Under the pieces are notes generated by a model. That model did no database searches. It was given only the letters and a program-made list of their open reading frames with translations, and was not told where the DNA came from. This document shows, in pieces, positions 24,383 through 30,896 of a stretch of 45,826 nt of DNA. Position 1 is the stretch's first letter, and each line of letters begins with the position of its first letter. Both the position numbers and the translations under genes were made by a program. Source of the DNA: a virus; the IMG/VR virus record IMGVR_UViG_3300013233_000561, positions 1 through 45,826 of that record; one strand, 5' to 3'.

Positions 24383-24993
24383 AATCGCATCGGCATGAGC
24401 ATTGCCGTGATATTGTGGTCGTCCTCTTCCGACTTGATAACGATGGGATGATCCTTGTCTTTGGTGTAAAACTTTATCAAACCGCCGGTTCCGTTACCTT
24501 CCATTGATTCTAGCAAACCCCGCAAAAGATTTACGCTAAGGCCTATGGCGGAATAGCCTGAATCTTCCGCGTCAACGTCGGGTACAACTTGACCGTAGTT
24601 AGGGAACTTTCCATCAACCGCCTTTGATTCGGACACGCTTTGATTTCCGGCGATGGTGGTAACCAACTTGTGTTTCCCGTCGCCATTTTTGCCGACTTGG
24701 CATAAGTCGGCAAAAGGGCCGTTTTTTGCTGTGACTTTTTTGACATCCTTGGCTTTTTCTAAGCAAACCTTTGCAGGCAAGGTAAAGGATTCGCTTGATT
24801 CAATTTCAATCCCTTCTGGAGTAGGGAAATCTTTGTCCTCACAGTTGAGCCTATCCACAACTATCAGGCGATGACCGTCGGTAGCGACTACACGGTTATT
24901 CTCAGGTTCGAAGCGTAAACCGGCAAGGCATGGCCTTGTTTCATCGGGACTTGCTATTTTTGCGGCATTGAGCATTTTTTTTGTAACTAACAT
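24379..24993 (-). CDS. Shortened DnaN-like sliding clamp
   Basis: 204 residues. The string [11 protein letters not shown]...[15 protein letters not shown] matches the middle domain of bacterial beta clamps, [10 protein letters not shown] matches the domain 2-3 junction, and the C-terminus MLMPMRF matches the very conserved DnaN ending. Bacterial clamps have about 366 residues (three domains, six repeat units). By eye this protein keeps domain 2 and only the second half of domain 3, three units. It may tether the phage polymerase, or act as a modifier of the host clamp. AGGAGGG precedes the ATG. Arg CGN and Ile ATC codons are commoner than in neighbouring phage genes, suggesting recent transfer. 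Confidence 0.82.
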   Translation of the reverse strand: MLVTKKMLNAAKIASPDETRPCLAGLRFEPENNRVVATDGHRLIVVDRLNCEDKDFPTPEGIEIESSESFTLPAKVCLEKAKDVKKVTAKNGPFADLCQVGKNGDGKHKLVTTIAGNQSVSESKAVDGKFPNYGQVVPDVDAEDSGYSAIGLSVNLLRGLLESMEGNGTGGLIKFYTKDKDHPIVIKSEEDDHNITAMLMPMRF

Positions 24994-25052
24994 GATATAC
25001 CCTCCTCTAAGGTTATTTGTGGCGGTTTTTAGTTCAATTAATCCGCCTAATG

Positions 25053-25280
25053 TTAAATTTCCCCTGTTCCTAACATCCCGCAGATTCCTTCGGCTGATAT
25101 AATCTCGACCGGTTCGCTGATCTTTTCCCCTGCATTGGCAAGGTAATCCCTTAACTCGACTGATTCAGGGAATGGTTTAAATGCTTTTTTGATTAATGCG
25201 ATGCGATATTCGAGAGAATCTTCTTTTGCCGCTATATCTATAAGGTTTTTGCTTTCCATCAATCTTTGTCTTTCAAACAT
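25053..25280 (-). CDS. Small soluble protein of unknown function
   Basis: 75 residues, charged and helical in the first half (RQRLMESKNLIDIAAKEDS; YRIALIKKAFK), ending GICGMLGTGEI. No recognised domain. It lies just upstream of the clamp gene in the same direction, 59 bases away, and shares its moderate codon use, so the two may have been acquired together. GAGGGGG lies upstream of the ATG. Function unknown. Confidence 0.6.
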   Translation of the reverse strand: MFERQRLMESKNLIDIAAKEDSLEYRIALIKKAFKPFPESVELRDYLANAGEKISEPVEIISAEGICGMLGTGEI

Positions 25281-25343
25281 GGTTGAATCCCCCTCAAGGT
25301 AAGTGATTGAATAGCCGCTTTATTGCGACCGCTGGTATTGCGG

Positions 25344-25637
25344 TTAATTTAAAAAGATACCGCCATCATCCAATGGCTGGCCCCTCTTTCCTAGGTTCCA
25401 TGCGTTCAAAACTCTTAAGCATGTTGCGAAATTCCTGGCTTTGTAAAGCCGGTCGAATCCTATGATCTTGAATGATGTTTTGCTAGCGATGACTTCCGCA
25501 CCGTTAAATGCGGCGATCTTTTCTACCATAGTCTTTTCCTTAGGAAAGACCGAGTGCATCTTTTTTGCGCCAAATTGCCAATACATATATTGTGTTGCGA
25601 TTTTCTTCGGAAATCTTACTTCGTATTGTTTTTTCAT
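25344..25637 (-). CDS. Small basic protein of unknown function
   Basis: 97 residues, basic, with aromatic-rich N-terminus (MKKQYEVRFPKKIATQYMYW) and a compact alpha/beta look (AAFNGAEVIASKTSFKIIGF). No recognised domain. The ribosome site AGGGGGG is supplied by the 29-bp dispersed repeat that overlaps its start. It belongs to the same leftward accessory unit as the clamp. Function unknown. Confidence 0.6.
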   Translation of the reverse strand: MKKQYEVRFPKKIATQYMYWQFGAKKMHSVFPKEKTMVEKIAAFNGAEVIASKTSFKIIGFDRLYKARNFATCLRVLNAWNLGKRGQPLDDGGIFLN

Positions 25638-25664
25638 TTCAAACCCCCCTAGCGGTTCTAAATT
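25636..25664. repeat. 29-bp dispersed repeat, copy B
   Basis: Matches 8562-8590 in 28 of 29 positions, same orientation. Here the leftward reading supplies the last codons of the 58-residue gene and the ribosome site of the next gene, instead of the internal HD-protein codons seen in copy A. Confidence 0.9.
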
Positions 25665-25815
25665 GTTTAAAATCGTTTACCTCAACTAAACCTCTTTTAG
25701 CAAGGCTAAATATTATAGTTTTAGAATCATCCGCAAAGGTATGCCATCCTAAGCACCGATCTATAAAGTTTAAAGCATGTTTCTGCCGTCTCCCAAGTCT
25801 TGTGGTATTTCGCAT
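25639..25815 (-). CDS. Small basic leader gene of the accessory unit
   Basis: 58 residues from the ATG at 25815, chosen because AAGGAG lies about eight bases upstream and a strong promoter ends just beyond it; the longer frame to 25878 would start inside the promoter. The protein MRNTTRLGRRQKHALNFIDR continues with TFADDSKTIIFSLAKRGLVEV, a pattern like a small winged-helix (H-A-L-N...I-F-S-L-A-K-R-G-L-V). It could be a DNA-binding regulator. The C-terminal eight residues come from the dispersed repeat. Confidence 0.65.
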   Translation of the reverse strand: MRNTTRLGRRQKHALNFIDRCLGWHTFADDSKTIIFSLAKRGLVEVNDFKQFRTARGV

Positions 25816-25850
25816 TTTTTTTCTCCTTGTTAAAGTAAAGTATAAAGGCA

Positions 25851-25878
25851 AGTATACTCCGGTATTTATAGCTGTCAA
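25851..25878 (-). promoter_or_regulatory. Near-consensus sigma-70 promoter, leftward
   Basis: On the minus strand TTGACA (25878-25873) and TATACT (25856-25851) are 16 bases apart, reading into the leftward accessory unit whose first ATG is at 25815. This is the best-matching promoter on this strand and should be recognised by the host polymerase immediately after infection. Confidence 0.85.
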
Positions 25879-25910
25879 GCTTTTTTTTGATTTAATTAAA
25901 TATTTAATTC

Positions 25911-26020
25911 TAATAGTATATAAATCAATGGTTTATAATTAATTGTACCCGTGACAACCGTGACAATGGCGAGCCAATTTCATTGGCACGGATAATAGTA
26001 TATAAATCAATGGTTTATAA
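25911..26020. repeat. 28-bp direct repeat pair
   Basis: Bases 25911-25938 and 25993-26020 are identical over 28 positions (beginning TAATAGTATATAAATCAATG). A third partial copy of the TATAAATCAATG core is at 26109-26120. The palindrome ATTAAATATTTAAT also occurs twice, at 25895-25908 and 26085-26098, so this stretch has a duplicated architecture. Confidence 0.95.
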
Positions 26021-26173
26021 ATAACGTGCCAATGGTGTGCCAATGCCAATATAGCCGTGCCAATCGGCAGACAATGCCAACATGATTAAATATTTAATTA
26101 TAAACCCTTATAAATCAATGCCCCTTGTGCCAATGCTAAGACAATTAAGGCTATATTGGCAATATGTGCCAAT
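25982..26173. repeat. Cluster of eight TGCCAAT/ATTGGCA motifs (iteron-like)
   Basis: Exact TGCCAAT starts at 26027, 26038, 26044, 26058, 26128 and 26167 on the plus strand, and its complement ATTGGCA starts at 25982 and 26155. Near-matches lie at 25969 and 26075. The pair 26155-26161/26167-26173 forms a 7-bp palindrome with a 5-base centre. This many copies in 192 bases suggests binding sites for a phage or host initiator or regulator. Confidence 0.85.
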
Positions 26174-26247
26174 GTAGGGTATATATACGTAGTATATACC
26201 CACATGCAATGCTAGGTATATACTACGTATATATACCCTACATTGGC
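26168..26247. repeat. Perfect 33-bp inverted repeat with 14-base loop
   Basis: Arms 26168-26200 and 26215-26247 are perfect complements over all 33 positions, beginning GCCAATGTAGGG and rich in TATATA and TACGTA steps. The loop is CACATGCAATGCTA. It would extrude as a cruciform or fold as a long hairpin when single-stranded. There is no protelomerase gene, so a hairpin telomere is unlikely; origin or second-strand start functions are more plausible. Confidence 0.97.
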
Positions 26248-26382
26248 TTATTTAAATTGACCGGATTAGGTAGGATTATTTACCCGATGATTTATTGCGA
26301 GCCAACTAGGCTCCTACCCGCGCAAGCTTGCGCCCCCACAGCGCACGCTATAATCGCATAACCTCAATAACATATTTCATTC

Positions 26383-26447
26383 AATTAATCCCTCGAATTA
26401 ATCCCTCGAATTAATCCCTCGAATTAATCCCTCGAATTAATCCCTCG
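26383..26447. repeat. Five tandem 13-bp repeats (AATTAATCCCTCG)
   Basis: Five perfect consecutive copies, with a sixth broken copy (AATTAAATTG) directly after. The mixed AT-rich and CCCTC composition resembles origin iterons or binding sites; they lie about 135 bases from the long hairpin. Confidence 0.97.
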
Positions 26448-26485
26448 AATTAAATTGCAGGTATAATCATTCGTGAGTTCGACAC

Positions 26486-26537
26486 CGTTATGTTTTCAAT
26501 TTCATAACGCCCGTTATGTTTTCGATTTCATAACGCC
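26486..26537. promoter_or_regulatory. Two adjacent palindromic operator-like sites
   Basis: Two 26-bp units differing at one base are joined head to tail. Each contains CGTTATG and CATAACG, a 7-bp perfect dyad with a 10-base centre. Paired dyads of this kind typically bind dimeric regulators. An 11-bp inverted repeat (26471-26481 with 26632-26642, TCGTGAGTTCG) brackets them. Confidence 0.75.
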
Positions 26538-26740
26538 CAAATCTTAATCTCATGGGCCGACTTCGGGGGTGCCCCCCCGTTTTCTCCGCTAGGGGGCTAT
26601 TGTACGGTAAAAAAAAATTTCAATTATTTAGCGAACTCACGAGTTTACAATATAAAGAACTCATATGATAACCTCTACATCAGGGGAAACTTAATATAGG
26701 ATAAATACGGAAATAAATTGTAGGAAAAGGATGTACTAAT

Positions 26741-26770
26741 AAATACTAATATGTACTAACATTAGTATTT
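26741..26770. promoter_or_regulatory. 10-bp dyad upstream of the rightward promoter
   Basis: AAATACTAAT and ATTAGTATTT are separated by 10 bases, with additional TACTAA copies before and between. It sits 50 bases upstream of the rightward promoter at 26821, a suitable place for an activator or repressor. Confidence 0.6.
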
Positions 26771-26820
26771 GGAAAAAAAAGTTGTAATTTGAAAACCTAG
26801 AGTATACCAACCCTGACAAT

Positions 26821-26849
26821 TTGACATATCCCATGCTTCAATGTATACT
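26821..26849 (+). promoter_or_regulatory. Near-consensus sigma-70 promoter, rightward
   Basis: TTGACA (26821-26826) and TATACT (26844-26849) are 17 bases apart, reading toward the holin and the late block. The two hexamers are the same as in the leftward promoter at 25851-25878. An unpaired 160-base leader follows before the first gene at 27014. Confidence 0.87.
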
Positions 26850-27013
26850 CAGATAATTAACTTGGGACAAATTACCATGAACATAAAAAATGGTATGGGT
26901 ATCCTGAGAATTAACCAGCGGCAACTCTCCCTCCCCGCTGTTTAGGTCCAGGTGTGGTGGCCTTGTAAAAAACTTCAAATCCACACCACGAATAATTTAG
27001 TAGGAGGAAAAAA

Positions 27014-27475
27014 ATGCCTTTTTTTGGTGGTATACTTAGCGGTATTGGAAAGATCACTGACTTCGCTGGAAAATTTATAGAAGACAAAACTGTAAAGATG
27101 AAATTGGTTGCGGATAATGCAAAGCTCCTGCTAGAAATGGAGCAGAAGATGAGCGAGCTCGCAATAAAAAAAGCATCTGAGGGAGACATGGCGGTGTACG
27201 CTGACCTGGCATCTTCCAGAGCTTTGGCAGCGAAGGAACTGGAAAAGGCACCCTGGGTAATTAGAATGCTGAATGGTATGGTAAGGCCAATCGGTGGCCT
27301 GGGTTCTCTGGTAACGCTATTTTGGATGGTTTGGGCACAATACTTTGGATATGAAAAACTTGATCTCCCGGAAATTGACCCACTTCATCCCGTGATGGTT
27401 TTGCTAGGATCTATAATTGGCTTCTTCTTCGTACTGCGGCATAGGACTCAAATAAATGGTGTGAAGGACAAGTAA
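27014..27475 (+). CDS. Holin, 3TM type
   Basis: 153 residues. The N-terminal 70 residues are amphipathic and helical (ITDFAGKFIEDKTVKMKLV; EMEQKMSELAIKKASE), followed by EKAPWVIRMLNGMVRPIGGLGSL, a hallmark of the phage 3TM holin family, and hydrophobic segments near 98-113 and 127-142 (PVMVLLGSIIGFFFVL). It should open the inner membrane for the endolysin encoded far away at 7353. GGAGG precedes the ATG. It is the first gene after the rightward promoter, so its timing must be controlled by level or by protein inhibition. Confidence 0.85.
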   Translation: MPFFGGILSGIGKITDFAGKFIEDKTVKMKLVADNAKLLLEMEQKMSELAIKKASEGDMAVYADLASSRALAAKELEKAPWVIRMLNGMVRPIGGLGSLVTLFWMVWAQYFGYEKLDLPEIDPLHPVMVLLGSIIGFFFVLRHRTQINGVKDK

Positions 27476-27505
27476 AGAATTAAAAAAAAATTAGGAGGGT
27501 ATGTT

Positions 27506-27739
27506 ATGAAATGGGCACTTTTATTTTGTATACTTTTCGTAGGCCAGAACTCACATCCAGGGATACAAGATCCAGAGATCATCAAAACCTTCGTCTCACA
27601 GGGGCGTTGTATAAAGTACATGAAAAAGGAGGCTGACAGAATTAACGGCATCAGGTCTAAGATGACTAACCCGCCGGATGCGTACCTGGGGTGCGTCAAA
27701 TATACGGGGCCGTGGAAGATAGAAGCGAGGCTCAGATAA
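27506..27739 (+). CDS. Small exported protein, possible lysis-associated
   Basis: 77 residues with a short hydrophobic N-terminus (MKWALLFCILFVGQNS) that looks like a signal or anchor, then a polar domain containing two cysteines (QGRCIKYMK and YLGCVKYTG). It lies between the holin and the SPFH gene, so a role in the envelope is likely. It is too short for an i-spanin and has no lipobox. AGGAGGG precedes the ATG. Function unknown. Confidence 0.65.
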   Translation: MKWALLFCILFVGQNSHPGIQDPEIIKTFVSQGRCIKYMKKEADRINGIRSKMTNPPDAYLGCVKYTGPWKIEARLR

Positions 27740-27762
27740 TAATTTTCGCATTGTAGGGCACA

Positions 27763-28290
27763 ATGGATTGGTCAGAGATTTATAGTCAGGTTATTAGATT
27801 TCTGCCTCGTGTGGAAATATTGAATCCTGATGAAATTGGGGTTCACATACGGTTTGGGGTGCTTAAATCCTCCATAGGCCCCGGTGTGTACTTTTGCCTT
27901 CCGTACTTTGACGAAATATTTAAATTCACTTCAGTATCGCAGATAGCAAATCTACCCCACCAAAGTGTAAAATCTAGAGATAATAAGGTTGTAGCTGTAA
28001 CCGGGTCTGTAACGTTCTCTATAGTAGACCCGGAGAGGGCCATACTGGGGGTTGATAGCCTGGATGAGCAGGTTCGATGCCATATAGGTGGCATAATTTC
28101 CCACTACATAGATGGAACGATGTATGATAATATAAATGTGGATGGCCTATCTGAATATGTGCTGAAAGAGTCTGAAGATTATTTGGTGGAAGATTTGGGA
28201 GTCCATATAGAGGGTATAAATATATTTGACCTGGCTCAACATAAAATAATTCGTCTTATGTCCGGGACGCACGTACAGGTGGAAGAGTAA
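27763..28290 (+). CDS. SPFH / Band 7 (stomatin-prohibitin-HflK/C-like) protein
   Basis: 175 residues. Residues about 14-120 follow the SPFH domain closely: LPRVEILNPDEIGVHIRFG, GPGVYFCLPYFDEIFKF, QSVKSRDNKVVAVTGSVTFS and VDPERAILGV. A helical segment follows (GLSEYVLKESEDYLVEDLGV). It lacks the N-terminal transmembrane helix of HflK and HflC; the short N-terminus may bind membranes peripherally. In bacteria these proteins organise membrane domains and control FtsH protease. Here it is cotranscribed with the holin and terminase. It may interact with host HflKC/FtsH or time lysis; both are inference. The stop is one base before the terminase small subunit ATG. Confidence 0.85.
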   Translation: MDWSEIYSQVIRFLPRVEILNPDEIGVHIRFGVLKSSIGPGVYFCLPYFDEIFKFTSVSQIANLPHQSVKSRDNKVVAVTGSVTFSIVDPERAILGVDSLDEQVRCHIGGIISHYIDGTMYDNINVDGLSEYVLKESEDYLVEDLGVHIEGINIFDLAQHKIIRLMSGTHVQVEE

Positions 28291-28291
28291 C

Positions 28292-28843
28292 ATGGGTAGA
28301 AAAAAAATATCTGATAGAGAAGAAATTGCAATAAGGGAATTGTTCGATAACAAATTCACCAGCAAAAGGAAGGCGCTGGATGCCGCTGGGTATTCTAAGG
28401 AAAATAGCGTCGGAAAGGTGTTTAACAAACCAACAGTAAAGGCTGAGATAGAAATCCGTCAAAAAAATTTGGCGAGGAAGCATAACATAAACCAGGATCA
28501 GATAGTTGACGAACTGGTTAAAATAGGATTCAGTGGAGTGGGGGACTTGATTGAAGTAAATAAAAACGGCGACGCCACTTTAGATTTTAAAAAGCTTACA
28601 CCAGCACATCGAGCCGGGATCAAGTCCTTCACTACTAAAGTTTACACAGATGGGAAGGGACAGGATGCTAGGGAGGTTAAAGAAACAAAGGTAGAATTCA
28701 TTAGTAAACTGTCAGCTTTAGACTACTTGAGCAAACACCTGGGTCTGTTCGAGAAAGATAATGATGATGCGAAGGGTTTAATAGAAGCTCTTGTATCCGC
28801 CAGGAAAAGAGTCAGAATAGGTATCCAGATAGATGGCGAGTAA
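28292..28843 (+). CDS. terS: Terminase small subunit
   Basis: 183 residues. The N-terminal DNA-binding half reads REEIAIRELFDNKFTSKRKALDAAGYSKENSVGKVF-like (residues 8-43), a helix-turn-helix typical of Terminase_2 proteins, then VKAEIEIRQKNLARK and a central oligomerisation region. It recognises the packaging site and loads the large subunit. It overlaps the large subunit gene by 11 bases, the usual arrangement. The packaging mode (headful or site-specific) cannot be inferred from it. Confidence 0.88.
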   Translation: MGRKKISDREEIAIRELFDNKFTSKRKALDAAGYSKENSVGKVFNKPTVKAEIEIRQKNLARKHNINQDQIVDELVKIGFSGVGDLIEVNKNGDATLDFKKLTPAHRAGIKSFTTKVYTDGKGQDAREVKETKVEFISKLSALDYLSKHLGLFEKDNDDAKGLIEALVSARKRVRIGIQIDGE

Positions 28844-30404
28844 ATCCCCAAATGAACAGCTCATGGAGTATCTGGGTAACTTCTATGCAGACCCCCTCGG
28901 TTATGTTATGTTCGCATTCCCGTGGGATACTGAAGAGTCTATACAGATGGTACCGCTGGCGGAGAAGTATAGGGAGAGGTTCAATTGCAAATGGGGCCCT
29001 GATCTTTGGGCTTGTGAGTTTTTAGATCAGCTCGGAGAGCAGATAAGGGATAGAAAGTTCGACGGCAAAAAAGCAGTGTTGCCAATACAGTTTAGTACGG
29101 CGTCGGGGCATGGTATAGGAAAAACCGTATTAACATCCTTCCTGATTAAATTTATATTAGATACACGACCACGCTCTAAGGGTATGGTAACAGCTACAAC
29201 TGCCACGCAGCTTAGAACTAAAACTTGGGCAGAACTAGGAAAATGGCATAAAATTTCTCTCACCAGCCATCTCTTCAAGTACAGCGCCGGAAGGGATAGT
29301 ATGGTTCTGGAACACAAGGATATGCCTGGGGAATGGAACTGCCAAGGCATAACGTGCAAAGAAGAAAATTCTGAAAGTTTTCAGGGCCTTCACGCTAGTA
29401 ACTCAACCCCATTCTACATATTTGATGAAGCTTCAGGTATACCGGACTCCATTTTTGTAGCCAGGGAGGGGGGTACTACAGACGGGGAACCCATGACGTT
29501 TGACTTTGGAAACCCGACTAGAAACACCGGACAGTTTTTTGAAAATTGCATAGGCAAGTTCAAACACAGGTATATAGTAAGGGCTATAGACAGCCGCTCT
29601 GTATACATAACCAACAAGGCGAAGCACCAGATATGGATAGACGATTATGGTATTGAAAGTGACTTCGTAAAGGTACGTGTACTTGGTAGGTTCCCCTCCT
29701 CTGGAAACTTACAATTCATAGATGGGGACGACGTAAGGGTTGCAATGCAGAGGAGCATTGAGTCTGTAAGGTATTCTCCATTGGTAATTGGTGTAGACGT
29801 AGCTCGCCGTGGACAGAATAGTAGCTGTATATACGCACGTAGGGGGAATGATGCGGTTACTTTTCCCGTAAAGGAGTACAAAGGTTATGATGCCATTCAA
29901 CTGTCCGACGCCATAATAGCGGAAGTGCTGTATTATCGTAGTATAGGAATTGAATATGCTATGATATTTGTGGACGCTACGGGCGTTGGGGGACCAATAG
30001 CAGACATTTTAAAACACGCTGGGTATAAAGTAACAGAAGTAAACTTCGGGAACAAATCCCCAGATACGACGTATCGCTACGTGAGTGATATGATATGGGG
30101 TAGGCTCAAGGACGCTATTAAATCAGGACTTGTTTTGCCCAGGCTTACAGACCCTACAGGAGCAAGAATTTACTCGCAGTTGACACAGAGGGATTTTGGA
30201 TATACACTGTCTGGTAAGATTTCTTTAGAATCTAAGGAGGATATGGAAGCTAGAGTTGAATCACCAGATCATGTTGACGCCCTGGCATGTACATATTTTA
30301 GGGAGATAGCTCCTTTATACACACCTTATACAAAAAATAAGCCGGTGGTGGATGACTACGACCCGCTAGCTTACGCAAAAGAAGAATTTAATCCACTGCG
30401 TTAG
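28833..30404 (+). CDS. terL: Terminase large subunit
   Basis: 523 residues. The ATPase part shows Walker A SGHGIGKT (91-98) and Walker B YIFDEA (195-200) with a coupling region after it. The nuclease part shows acidic residues in VIGVDVARRG (Asp322), IFVDATGVGG (Asp381) and PDHVDALAC (Asp479, Asp482), the RNase H-like triad. It pumps DNA into the prohead and cuts concatemers. The length is usual for this group. It starts inside the small subunit gene. Confidence 0.96.
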   Translation: MASKSPNEQLMEYLGNFYADPLGYVMFAFPWDTEESIQMVPLAEKYRERFNCKWGPDLWACEFLDQLGEQIRDRKFDGKKAVLPIQFSTASGHGIGKTVLTSFLIKFILDTRPRSKGMVTATTATQLRTKTWAELGKWHKISLTSHLFKYSAGRDSMVLEHKDMPGEWNCQGITCKEENSESFQGLHASNSTPFYIFDEASGIPDSIFVAREGGTTDGEPMTFDFGNPTRNTGQFFENCIGKFKHRYIVRAIDSRSVYITNKAKHQIWIDDYGIESDFVKVRVLGRFPSSGNLQFIDGDDVRVAMQRSIESVRYSPLVIGVDVARRGQNSSCIYARRGNDAVTFPVKEYKGYDAIQLSDAIIAEVLYYRSIGIEYAMIFVDATGVGGPIADILKHAGYKVTEVNFGNKSPDTTYRYVSDMIWGRLKDAIKSGLVLPRLTDPTGARIYSQLTQRDFGYTLSGKISLESKEDMEARVESPDHVDALACTYFREIAPLYTPYTKNKPVVDDYDPLAYAKEEFNPLR

Positions 30405-30416
30405 GAGAAAAAAGTA

Positions 30417-30893
30417 ATGTGCAAAGGCTTATTCGGTGCAGGTGGTGTGCCAAAACCTTCGGGTGCTGATCGTATAGCTGCTACTGGCGAGGTTCCAACT
30501 GTAGAAGGTTTGACACGAGCTCAAGTATTAAATAGAAGAACTGATGTTCTAGCAAATTTTTCAAAGCAAAGGGCTGAAGAATCATTAGTATCTGCAAGGA
30601 GGGACTTGACGAAGCAACAATTTGATAGCACTTTCCCAGAACTTGCTGAAAAGAAGAAGGTTGAGAACATTGCTCCGCCGACGCAGACTTCGCAAAGAGC
30701 ACCCGCGCGACCACCCGCACCTCCGCCCCCGCCTCCTCCACCCCCTACACCAGCGGATAAAAGAGTGGTTCAAGCTAGAAAAAGGCAGCAGAGAAGAACT
30801 TTAAGCACAAGCAGAAGGGCTACAATAGCTACAAGCAAACGTGGTGATCTGAGTCCTGCTAATACAGAAAAAAAATCTCTTCTAGGGTCTTAA
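30417..30893 (+). CDS. Proline-rich small protein between terminase and portal
   Basis: 158 residues. It begins MCKGLFGAGGVPKPSG, has a helical middle (LTKQQFDSTFPELAEKKK), a run of nine consecutive prolines in a Pro-rich tract near 98-112 (APPPPPPPPPTPA) and a basic C-terminus (RKRQQRRTLSTSRRATIATSKR). Proteins that start with M-C-x-G-L-F and sit next to the portal are common in podovirus-like phages; the function is not known. The basic tail could contact packaged DNA. GGAG precedes the ATG. Confidence 0.7.
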   Translation: MCKGLFGAGGVPKPSGADRIAATGEVPTVEGLTRAQVLNRRTDVLANFSKQRAEESLVSARRDLTKQQFDSTFPELAEKKKVENIAPPTQTSQRAPARPPAPPPPPPPPPTPADKRVVQARKRQQRRTLSTSRRATIATSKRGDLSPANTEKKSLLGS

Positions 30894-30896
30894 ATA

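Larger units (their letters stand above)
25816..27013. other. 1.2-kb non-coding control region, candidate replication origin
   Basis: This is the only long gene-free stretch in the genome. It separates two outward-transcribed units and holds divergent promoters, direct repeats, a perfect 33-bp inverted repeat, TGCCAAT motifs, tandem 13-mers and paired palindromes, with very AT-rich blocks between. This density of repeats is typical of phage replication origins and early control regions. A 22-codon frame at 26877-26945 exists but has no ribosome site. No RNA gene was recognised. Confidence 0.7.

Noticed and set aside
26168-26247. Hairpin telomere (telRL) of a linear plasmid-prophage
   Set aside because: No protelomerase, partition or plasmid replication genes were found, and the perfect arms are separated by a 14-base loop, unlike a resolved telomere site.
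26164-26361. 65-codon frame across the long inverted repeat
   Set aside because: The frame is a by-product of the palindrome and a repeated TATA-rich sequence, with no ribosome-binding site.
26877-26945. 22-codon frame after the rightward promoter
   Set aside because: It has no ribosome site and no recognisable composition; treated as untranslated leader.
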